From Betaproteobacteria bacterium (GTDB lineage Bacteria > Pseudomonadota > Gammaproteobacteria > Burkholderiales > SG8-41), in the NCBI GenBank assembly GCA_025363575.1, contig JANYDM010000066.1, positions 1-7,676 on the forward strand: a stretch of DNA of 7,676 nt, in the 5' to 3' direction. The notes under the pieces are model-generated. The model was given only the letters and a program-made list of their open reading frames with translations, did not search any database and had not been told where the DNA came from. Positions 1 to 5,433 of this stretch are shown here, piece by piece. Made by a program: the position numbers and the translations under genes. How positions within the stretch are numbered: position 1 is the stretch's first letter; the number at the start of each line of letters is the position of its first letter.

Positions 1-43
1 GCGCCAGTCCAATCAAGATTTTAGCGTACCGAAGTCCAGCGAC

Positions 44-83
44 AAACGCATTGCTATCGCACTTCTATCGCAGAGATGTCGCA
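44..83. repeat. Four direct repeats with exact 11-bp spacing
   Basis: The tetranucleotide CGCA recurs at 47-50, 58-61, 69-72 and 80-83, exactly 11 bp apart. The last three copies extend to a 7-bp unit: TATCGCA (55-61), TATCGCA (66-72) and TGTCGCA (77-83); the first is a degenerate AAACGCA (44-50). A 7-bp half-site plus 4-bp spacer is the geometry of sites bound by OmpR/PhoB-family response regulators. That a regulator binds here is inference; the unit is not the E. coli Pho-box consensus. The array lies about 220 bases upstream of the dehydrogenase gene and could also serve a gene left of the window. Confidence 0.45.
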
Positions 84-87
84 TGGC

Positions 88-118
88 ATGACCGCACCAT
101 GTAAATCAAGAATACAAT
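88..118 (+). promoter_or_regulatory. Weak candidate promoter for the dehydrogenase gene
   Basis: TACAAT at 113-118 matches the sigma-70 -10 consensus at five of six positions. The best -35-like hexamer is ATGACC at 88-93, four of six, at a long 19-bp spacing. The weak -35 would fit a promoter needing an activator bound to the 11-bp repeats just upstream. It would give a leader of roughly 180 bases before the start codon at 304. A second, poorer -10-like hexamer, TATACG, lies at 228-233. Neither is strong. Confidence 0.22.
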
Positions 119-156
119 CTCCCACATAGCGTCTGCCGGCGAATTATTCACGCGCG

Positions 157-177
157 CCGATGTCGTATTAGACACGG
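157..177 (+). repeat. Small hairpin in the dehydrogenase leader
   Basis: CCG (157-159) and TGTC (161-164) pair with GACA (171-174) and CGG (175-177) around a six-base loop, leaving A160 bulged. This gives seven base pairs in all. There is no following T-run, so it is not a terminator. It could be a leader stem or an imperfect operator. Confidence 0.35.
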
Positions 178-241
178 TTGTGCTCGTAGAAGCCCTTCTC
201 GAGTGGATAGGCGGAGGAATATTAAGATATACGAGATTGGC

Positions 242-276
242 TTCCGAATCGGAAATCTTGTTTCAGTATGTACTGA
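242..276. promoter_or_regulatory. Two adjacent perfect palindromes upstream of the dehydrogenase
   Basis: TTCCGA-A-TCGGAA (242-254) and TCAGTA-TG-TACTGA (263-276) each have perfect 6-bp arms. Their centres are about 21-22 bp apart, close to two helical turns, so dimeric regulators bound to both would sit on the same DNA face. The arm sequences differ, so they may be sites for two regulators or short RNA stems. The second ends 27 bases before the start codon. A regulatory role is inferred from position and symmetry only. Confidence 0.4.
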
Positions 277-303
277 CGATATGCACGCAATGGAGACATA
301 CAA

Positions 304-1524
304 ATGAAGAAAGTGGTGATCGCGGCTTTACTCTCGACTCTCTTAGCAAGCCCTGCCTACGCACAGTCCAATGCAGGCGAACAAAAATACGAGTCCGATC
401 TCCCCTTCACCATCACGCAGGTGGCGACCTTCGACCTGCCGTGGCGCGTCGCGTTTCTGCCCGATGGCCGTATGCTGGTGACCGAAAAAGTCGGCCGCGT
501 CATTCTGGTCACGCCACAAGGTGCCAAGACCGAAGTCGGGGGCGTCCCGCCCGTCTACTACCAACGCCAGAACGGCATGCTGGGCGTTTTCCTCTCGCCG
601 CATTACGCCACTGATCACAACGTGTATATCACCTATGTCGAGCCGGGTGACTATGGCGGCGGCCTGGCACTCGGCCGGGGCCAGCTTGTGATGAAGGACG
701 ACAAGGCCACGCTGGATGGATTCCAGGTGTTGTGGCGCCAAATGCCCAGAGGCAAAGGCGGACAGGCAGGCGCGGCGATCGCATTCTCACCCGATGGCAA
801 GTACCTTTTCCTCACCGTAGGTGATCGTCAGCGCATGACTCCCGCGCAGGACCCCAACCAGCCGGTAGGCAAGATTCTGCGGCTGACGCTGGATGGCAAG
901 CCCGCGCCGGGCAATCCGATGGAGGGAAAAACCGGCACCTCCTCCGTTCCCTTGATCGATCCGCCGACCGATACCGAGGCGGCCAAGACTGCGCATATCG
1001 TCAGCACATATACCTTCCCCACGCCCAATCTGACGCCGGCTGAAACCTGGACGAGCGGTCACCGCACGCCTTACGGTCTCGCGTTCGCACCTGATGGCCG
1101 GCTGTGGGAAGTCGAGCATGGCCCGCGCGGCGGCGACGAGCTGAACCTGATCGAGCGCGGCAAAAATTATGGCTGGCCGCTGGTCGTCTATGGCAAGAAC
1201 TATAACGGCGTGCCTATCGCCAGCCCCGATACGCGCACAGATCTCGCCAAGCCCGCGATCTACTGGGACCCGGTAATCGCGCCGGGCAACATCATGTTCT
1301 ACAACGGCAGCGTCTTTCCGCAATGGAAAGGAAGCGCACTGATCAGCGGCCTGGTCACCAAGGCGATCGTCCGCGTCACGTTCGACGGAAAAGGCGGCGC
1401 TAACGTGGCGCAGCGCTGGAACGTCGGCAAACGCGTACGCGACATCGAAGAAGCGCCGGACGGCTCGCTATGGATGGTGGAAGACGCCAATCCGGGCGGG
1501 CTTTTTCACCTCGTGCCGAAATAG
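304..1524 (+). CDS. Exported PQQ-dependent sugar dehydrogenase family (GSDH) protein
   Basis: A 406-residue beta-propeller protein of the glucose/sorbosone dehydrogenase family, whose known members oxidise aldose sugars in the periplasm using PQQ and calcium. Residues 1-20 are a Sec signal peptide (MKK, hydrophobic core, cleavage after SPAYA). Family motifs are PWRVAFLPDGRMLVTEKVGR (47-66), the IAFSPDG...TVGDR segment (159-175), AQDPNQPVGKILRL (181-194), GHRTPYGLAFAPDGRLW (252-268), EHGPRGGDELN (271-281), KNYGWP (287-292) and a C-terminal DIEEAPDGSLWMVED (380-394). Start: ATG at 304 with GGAGA at 292-296. Odd points: where soluble glucose dehydrogenase has HFG with its catalytic His (A. calcoaceticus His144), this protein reads GGQAGAA (152-158), and the PQQ-contacting Arg-Asn pair reads Arg254-Thr255. 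The family is clear; sugar oxidation by the usual mechanism is not assured. It appears monocistronic, with no PQQ biosynthesis genes nearby. Confidence 0.88.
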   Translation: MKKVVIAALLSTLLASPAYAQSNAGEQKYESDLPFTITQVATFDLPWRVAFLPDGRMLVTEKVGRVILVTPQGAKTEVGGVPPVYYQRQNGMLGVFLSPHYATDHNVYITYVEPGDYGGGLALGRGQLVMKDDKATLDGFQVLWRQMPRGKGGQAGAAIAFSPDGKYLFLTVGDRQRMTPAQDPNQPVGKILRLTLDGKPAPGNPMEGKTGTSSVPLIDPPTDTEAAKTAHIVSTYTFPTPNLTPAETWTSGHRTPYGLAFAPDGRLWEVEHGPRGGDELNLIERGKNYGWPLVVYGKNYNGVPIASPDTRTDLAKPAIYWDPVIAPGNIMFYNGSVFPQWKGSALISGLVTKAIVRVTFDGKGGANVAQRWNVGKRVRDIEEAPDGSLWMVEDANPGGLFHLVPK

Positions 1525-1529
1525 GTCGC

Positions 1530-1553
1530 CGTGCAGCGGGCGTTTCCCGCACG
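1530..1553 (+). other. Hairpin after the dehydrogenase gene, possible weak terminator
   Basis: CGTGC (1530-1534) pairs with GCACG (1549-1553) and GGG (1538-1540) with CCC (1546-1548) around a CGTTT loop, with AGC bulged on the left. It begins five bases after the stop codon. No T-run follows, so it is at best a weak terminator or a 3'-end protecting stem. Confidence 0.3.
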
Positions 1554-1578
1554 CGGCAGCGCGCAAGTCATCTCTGGA

Positions 1579-1584
1579 TATACT
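1579..1584 (+). promoter_or_regulatory. Candidate -10 element for the fkbM-glycosyltransferase-methyltransferase group
   Basis: TATACT matches the -10 consensus at five of six positions and lies 82 bases upstream of the GTG start at 1666. No good -35 sits at the standard distance. A TTGACT at 1597-1602 resembles a -35 but has no -10 at 16-18 bp. The 141-base spacer makes a promoter here plausible; this position is a guess. Confidence 0.25.
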
Positions 1585-1665
1585 AGAGGCTCTGCATTGA
1601 CTTCTGCAGCATAAATCCGCGTCAGATGCATTCGGTTGCAGGTTTATCGCTGAGGATGCCAATTC

Positions 1666-2412
1666 GTGTCTGAAATAGTCACCGGCAAGCGGGGCATTCG
1701 CTACAAGCTGATAGGCGCTGAGGATTTGATCAGCCGGTTTATCCGTGAGAACGGCGAATACGAACCCGAGCTGCAGGCTGTTTCGGCCCATGTAGTCGGG
1801 ACCGCGCGCGGACAGGTCATCGACGTGGGCGCGAACATGGGATCCTATGCGATTCCGCTGGCCAAGCAGTTTCCGCAGATTGAAGTCATCGCATTCGAAG
1901 CGCAGCAGACAATATTCAACCAGCTGGTCGGCAATATTGAATTGAATAAAGCGAATAATGTACTGCCCATCCATCTGGGATTGTCCGACACCGAAGCAGA
2001 CGTCGTCACCACCGTCCCGCATTACGAGACGGAATGGAACATCGGCGCTTTTTCTCTGGATGAGGAGGTTCGCCAAAACCAGTATGAAGTGCAGACCGCG
2101 GGCGGCAAAGAAACCGTGCGGCTGATGCCGCTCGACACCTTCGAGTTCAAAAATGTCCTGCTGATGAAAATCGACGTCGAAGGCATGGAATTGAAAGTGC
2201 TGCTCGGTTCGCAGCAAACCCTCAAGGACAATAATTACCCGCCCATCCTGTTCGAAGCGTGGGCGTCGGTAGCCTGGTTCGAGGCGCGCCGGCGGGCGCT
2301 CTACCGGCACCTCGAAGAGTTGGGATACAAAGTCATTCCATTCGGCAACAACAATATCGCACAGCACGGGTCGCGTGACGACTATCGTCATTTCAAGTTC
2401 GAAGGAACCTGA
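1666..2412 (+). CDS. FkbM family SAM-dependent methyltransferase
   Basis: A 248-residue methyltransferase of the FkbM family, which is known for O-methylation of polyketides and sugars and is common in polysaccharide loci. The Rossmann core shows SAM motif I, VIDVGANMGSYAIPLA (51-66), the acidic motif II strand VIAFEAQ (74-80), and the family hallmark LMKIDVEGMELKVLLG (166-181). The C-terminus (193-248) has the usual ILFEAW strand and a helix-strand end. Length is typical and nothing is truncated. Start: GTG at 1666 with GAGGA at 1652-1656; the ATG at 1656 runs into a stop after five codons. It leads a tight plus-strand group with the OGT-like glycosyltransferase and a second methyltransferase, so its substrate may be a sugar transferred by that neighbour (inference). 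Short stretches such as 1925-1965 are richer in A/T than the neighbouring genes. It has no signal peptide and is presumably cytoplasmic. Confidence 0.88.
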   Translation: MSEIVTGKRGIRYKLIGAEDLISRFIRENGEYEPELQAVSAHVVGTARGQVIDVGANMGSYAIPLAKQFPQIEVIAFEAQQTIFNQLVGNIELNKANNVLPIHLGLSDTEADVVTTVPHYETEWNIGAFSLDEEVRQNQYEVQTAGGKETVRLMPLDTFEFKNVLLMKIDVEGMELKVLLGSQQTLKDNNYPPILFEAWASVAWFEARRRALYRHLEELGYKVIPFGNNNIAQHGSRDDYRHFKFEGT

Positions 2413-2414
2413 GC

Positions 2415-2456
2415 ATGGCGGACAGCGTTGGTAACCGCGGCAGCGACAACCGTTGA
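2415..2456 (+). CDS. Possible 13-residue coupling mini-ORF between fkbM and the glycosyltransferase
   Basis: ATG at 2415 opens 13 codons (MADSVGNRGSDNR) ending in TGA at 2454-2456. AAGGA at 2402-2406 gives it a better ribosome binding site than the next gene has. Its stop overlaps the TTG start of the glycosyltransferase in the sequence TTGA, a classic stop-start overlap. A ribosome finishing the mini-ORF could re-initiate at that TTG. No product is known. It could also be a chance frame, or the remnant of an ATG start lost by a frameshift. Confidence 0.3.
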   Translation: MADSVGNRGSDNR

Positions 2457-4450
2457 AGTCCGCGATCATTAGAATCGCCGCCGCCGCGTTGATGGACCGC
2501 ACCGCACTGCTGTCACGGCTGCCGTTTGGACGCGGATGCCTTGCCTCGATACTCAACGCCCGCGGCGACACCCTGATCGGCTTGGGGCAGCCGGCCGAGG
2601 CACTTGCCAGCTACGAACGCGCGCTGCAATTGCTGCCCCGCCGCGCCGCGACCTGTTACAAGCGCGGCAACGCGCTGCTGGCGCTCGGACGGCCGGCGGA
2701 CGCCGCCGTCAGTTATGGCGATGCCGTGCGCCTGCGCCCTGCTTTTGTCGACGCACTTTATAACCGCGGACTGGCGCTGCAGGTTCTCAATCGCCCGGCC
2801 GACGCGCTCGCCGATTTTGATGCCGTGCTGCAGTCCAATCCCGACGATGCAGACGCGTTGAACAACAGAGGCAATACGCTGCTCACGTTGAAGCGGCCGG
2901 CCGATGCGCTCGCCGATTTCGACCGCGCACTCGCTCTCACCCCCCGCTCCACGCCGGCACTGCACAATCGCGGTCTCGCACTGGTCGATCTGAAACGTCC
3001 CGCCGACGCCGCATCCTCTTTCGCTGCGCTGATGGCGATCGCACCCGGCTATCCATTCGCAAAAGGCAAGCTGCTCCACGCGAAAATGATGGGTTGCGAC
3101 TGGACGGACCTGGAAGCTTCTGCAGAAGACCTCGCTCAAGACGTACGTGCCGGCCGGCAATCCGCCGAACCCTTTGGCTACCTGGCGATTTCAAGCAGCG
3201 CGGAAGATCAGCAATCCTGCGCGACGACCTATGCCGCGGCCTACTATCGGCCTTCGCCCGCCCCGTTGCGCCATTCTCGCCCCGAATCCCGCGGCAAGCT
3301 TCGCATTGGCTACGTATCGGGCGAATTTCGCGCGCAGGCCACCGCGTTCCTCATAACAGAGCTCTTGGAATTGCATGACAAGCAACGCTTCGAAATCATC
3401 GGCTTCGATAACGGCTGGGACGATGGCAGCGATGTTCGCAAACGCATCAATGGAGCGTTTCACGAAATCGTCAGCATCGCGGGATTGAGCGATCACGAGG
3501 CGGCAACAATGATCGCGCAGAAAAAAGTCGACCTGCTGATCAATCTTAACGGCTATTTCGGCCTCGAGCGCCAGGGCATATTCAGCCTCCGGCCCAGCCC
3601 TCTGCAGATCAACTTTCTGGGATTTCCGGGGACGCTCGGTGCGTCCTGTATGGATTACATCATTGCCGACCGCGAGGTCATTCCCGAAGACCAGCAGAAC
3701 TTTTACGTCGAGAAAATCGTCTACCTGCCGGATAGCTACCAGGTCAACGATCGCCAGCGCCGTATTTCCACGCGGGAAGTCACGCGGGCAGACGCCGGCT
3801 TGCCGGAGCGCGCATTCGTATTCTGCTGCTTCAACAACAATTACAAAATTACGCCGGATGTTTTCGCTGCGTGGATGGGATTGCTGGACAAAATCGCCGG
3901 CAGCGTACTCTGGCTGCTCGAAGACAATGCGGACGCGGCTCGCAACCTGCGCAACGCGGCAGCGCGGCGGGGTATCGCACCGGAGCGTCTCGTTTTCGCC
4001 CCGAAAATCCCTGCTGACGAACATCTGGCGAGACATCGGCTGGCCGATCTCTTTCTCGACACCCTGCCTTGCAATGCGCATACGACCGCCAGCGACGCCC
4101 TGTGGACGGGGCTGCCGCTGATCACATGCCGGGGAACAACTTTTACCGGCCGCGTAGCCTCCAGTTTATTGAATGCGATAGGCGCACCCGAATTGATTAC
4201 CGGCAGCCTGGACGAATATGCGGCGCTTGCCGTAAAGCTTGCTACTGCGCCGGCGGAGCTTGCGGCCATACGCGACAAGCTCTTGCGCAACCGATCCACG
4301 CACCCATTGTTCGACACCGACCGCTACCGGCGCCACATTGAATCTGCCTATGTGACCCTGTGGGAAAAACACGTTCGCGGCGAATCACCGGCGTCGTTTG
4401 CCGTGGCCGCCATCAATCAGGTTCAACCCGCAGTCCGTAACGAGCGATAA
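2453..4450 (+). CDS. TPR-containing O-GlcNAc transferase-like (SPINDLY family) glycosyltransferase
   Basis: A 665-residue protein of the OGT/SPINDLY type, which transfers a sugar from a nucleotide donor to proteins or glycans. Five gap-free 34-residue TPR units occupy 31-200, then a linker and the two-lobed GT41-type catalytic region (about 282-640). Visible motifs are LRIGYVSGEF (283-292), LLINLNGY (361-368), LRPSPLQINFLGFPGTLGA (379-397), FNNNYKI (460-466, with Lys465 matching the UDP-contacting human OGT Lys842), LADLFLDTLPCNAHTTASD (530-548) and GRVASSLL (566-573). Odd: the His of the usual DF..HAT segment (human OGT His498) is Gln295. Start: TTG at 2453 is chosen because the frame closes at 2432-2434; ATG at 2492 (residue 14) is the alternative, and neither has a clear Shine-Dalgarno. 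The next gene follows after five bases. No signal peptide; presumably cytoplasmic. Related bacterial enzymes modify flagellins, adhesins or polysaccharides; the acceptor here is unknown. Confidence 0.85.
   Translation: MKSAIIRIAAAALMDRTALLSRLPFGRGCLASILNARGDTLIGLGQPAEALASYERALQLLPRRAATCYKRGNALLALGRPADAAVSYGDAVRLRPAFVDALYNRGLALQVLNRPADALADFDAVLQSNPDDADALNNRGNTLLTLKRPADALADFDRALALTPRSTPALHNRGLALVDLKRPADAASSFAALMAIAPGYPFAKGKLLHAKMMGCDWTDLEASAEDLAQDVRAGRQSAEPFGYLAISSSAEDQQSCATTYAAAYYRPSPAPLRHSRPESRGKLRIGYVSGEFRAQATAFLITELLELHDKQRFEIIGFDNGWDDGSDVRKRINGAFHEIVSIAGLSDHEAATMIAQKKVDLLINLNGYFGLERQGIFSLRPSPLQINFLGFPGTLGASCMDYIIADREVIPEDQQNFYVEKIVYLPDSYQVNDRQRRISTREVTRADAGLPERAFVFCCFNNNYKITPDVFAAWMGLLDKIAGSVLWLLEDNADAARNLRNAAARRGIAPERLVFAPKIPADEHLARHRLADLFLDTLPCNAHTTASDALWTGLPLITCRGTTFTGRVASSLLNAIGAPELITGSLDEYAALAVKLATAPAELAAIRDKLLRNRSTHPLFDTDRYRRHIESAYVTLWEKHVRGESPASFAVAAINQVQPAVRNER
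2543..3052 (+). repeat. Five tandem 34-codon TPR units
   Basis: The 102-bp period is visible in protein and DNA. Units start at residues 31, 65, 99, 133 and 167 of the glycosyltransferase and share the pattern NRG-x-LL-x-L-x-RPADA-x-x-F-x-x-L-x-P. The third and fourth units are almost identical around PADALADF, where CCGGCC at 2795-2800 and 2897-2902 is followed by near-matching DNA. This points to recent duplication or conversion of a unit, so copy number could vary between strains (inference). Confidence 0.85.
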
Positions 4451-4455
4451 ACATT

Positions 4456-5094
4456 TTGAATCCGCTATCTCCCGACCTCCAAAACATTTCCGCGCAAACG
4501 CTGGATCACTACAACGGCCGCGCCGAAGATTTTCGCGCAGGCACGCGCGATCACGATGTCAGCCAGAACATCGCGGCGTTACTGGCGCACATAGAAGGCA
4601 GCCCGCCATTCACGATACTCGATTTCGGCTGCGGGCCCGGCCGCGATCTTCAGGCGTTTACCGCGCTTGGCCATATTCCCATCGGCGTGGAGGGCGCCGC
4701 GGAGTTCGTAGCGATGGCGCGCGCGGACACAGGACGCGAAGTGTGGCAGCAGGATTTTCTCAGGCTCGATTTGCCGGTGAGCCGCTTCGATGGCGTATTC
4801 GCGAACGCATCGCTGTTTCATGTCCCGATCAGTGAGCTGCCGCGCGTGCTGCGCGAGCTTCAGGCAACTTTAAAACCGCGCGGCGTGCTGTTCGCGTCGA
4901 ATCCGCGCGGCGACAATGAAGAAGGCTGGAACCGCGGTCGTTACGGTGCCTATCACGACCTGGAAAACTGGCGGCGCTATGTGACGGCTGCGGGATTCGA
5001 AGAACTCACGTATTACTACCGTCCGCCCGGCTTGCCGCGCGACCAGCAGCCGTGGCTGGCGACTGTCTGGCGGCGGGCCCAACACTCGTACTAA
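4456..5094 (+). CDS. Class I SAM-dependent methyltransferase
   Basis: A 212-residue methyltransferase of the methyltransf_11/25 type. SAM motif I is TILDFGCGPGRDL (53-65), the acidic residue after strand 2 is in IGVEGA (76-81), motif II is FDGVFANASLFHVP (111-124) and motif III is LKPRGVLFASNPRG (139-152). The C-terminal part (153-207), with EEGWNRGRYGAYHDLENWRRY and later QPWLATVWRR, is the conserved end of a small proteobacterial group whose substrate I do not know. Start: TTG at 4456, five bases after the previous stop. An in-frame stop at 4438-4440 leaves it as the only usual start codon before the conserved region. The ribosome binding site is poor, so translation probably depends on coupling to the glycosyltransferase. 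A terminator follows directly, making this the last gene of the group. No membrane segment is seen. Confidence 0.86.
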   Translation: MNPLSPDLQNISAQTLDHYNGRAEDFRAGTRDHDVSQNIAALLAHIEGSPPFTILDFGCGPGRDLQAFTALGHIPIGVEGAAEFVAMARADTGREVWQQDFLRLDLPVSRFDGVFANASLFHVPISELPRVLRELQATLKPRGVLFASNPRGDNEEGWNRGRYGAYHDLENWRRYVTAAGFEELTYYYRPPGLPRDQQPWLATVWRRAQHSY

Positions 5095-5105
5095 GTTAGA
5101 AAGCT

Positions 5106-5137
5106 TCCCTCCCCCGTCAAGGGGGAAGGAGTTTTTT
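5106..5137 (+). terminator. Rho-independent terminator after the methyltransferase
   Basis: TCCCTCCCCC (5106-5115) pairs with GGGGGAAGGA (5121-5130) around a GTCAA loop, with one C-A mismatch (5109/5127). It is followed by G and six T (5132-5137). It begins 12 bases after the stop codon and acts on the plus strand; no T-run exists on the other side. It marks the 3' end of the three-gene group. Confidence 0.85.
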
Positions 5138-5168
5138 AGTAACGATTATGCAATCCCGGCGACGCAGC

Positions 5169-5204
5169 GGACGTTCATGCTTCGATACCTCGGCACAAAC
5201 GTCC
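5169..5204. repeat. Long imperfect hairpin between the terminator and the receiver remnant
   Basis: GGACGTT (5169-5175) pairs perfectly with AACGTCC (5198-5204). After a symmetric CA/CA internal loop, TGC (5178-5180) pairs with GCA (5193-5195). After a two-base TT bulge, CGA (5183-5185) pairs with TCG (5190-5192) around a TACC loop. This makes 13 base pairs in 36 bases. It lies 29 bases beyond the stop of the minus-strand receiver remnant, so it may be that gene's former terminator stem, though no T-run follows. It could also be a dispersed palindromic repeat. Confidence 0.45.
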
Positions 5205-5232
5205 CCGGTTGTTAACTTGCTTGCGACCGGCG

Positions 5233-5433
5233 TCAGCTTTTGGCGTTGGCGATGACATCGTTGAGCCGGTCGAGATCGACCGGTTTCAACAGATGCGCGT
5301 CGAAGCCGGCTTCCGCGCCGCGCTCGATCGCTTCGTTGGAGCCGTAGCCGCTGATCGCGATGATGAACGTCTTGCTGCCGTTGCGCCGCAAGCGACGCGC
5401 CACTTCGTAACCGTTGAGCCCCGGCAGGCGTCC
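5233..5433 (-). pseudogene. C-terminal fragment of a response-regulator receiver (REC) domain
   Basis: Reading the minus strand from about 5430 to the TGA at 5233-5235 gives roughly 66 residues that match the second half of a CheY-like receiver: LPGLNGYEVARRLRR, then FIIAISGYGSNEA with the conserved switch Ser, then AGFDAHLLKPVDLDRL with the conserved Lys, then a short tail NDVIANAKS. This ending is common at the C-terminus of hybrid sensor kinases and CheB/CheR-linked kinases. The match stops just before LPG. The codon where the phosphoacceptor Asp should lie (5434-5436) reads Ala, and no receiver sequence precedes it. The fragment has no start codon and lacks its acidic pocket, so it is a remnant. 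Confidence 0.75.

Noticed and set aside
1..104. Short open frames at the left edge that could be the end of an upstream gene
   Set aside because: Two plus-strand frames stay open from the edge to about 90 and 104, but the peptides match nothing I recognise and the 11-bp repeats lie in the same stretch.
180..614. 144-codon plus-strand open frame overlapping the start of the dehydrogenase gene
   Set aside because: It is out of frame with a clear exported family protein, has an Arg-rich composition typical of GC-rich shadow frames, and shows no domain.
1468..2571. 367-codon minus-strand open frame opposite fkbM
   Set aside because: It spans the opposite strand of a recognisable FkbM gene and two intergenic gaps, has no recognisable motif, and its codon pattern mirrors the plus-strand gene.
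3191..4081. 296-codon minus-strand open frame opposite the glycosyltransferase
   Set aside because: It is antisense to the conserved GT41-type catalytic region and has no family motif; long antisense frames are expected at this GC content.
5169..5220. Possible integron attC site, from the imperfect hairpin and nearby GTTAAC
   Set aside because: attC requires an outer RYYYAAC...GTTRRRY pair. Here the arms run GGACGTT...AACGTCC, the reverse order, and no integrase or cassette array is seen.
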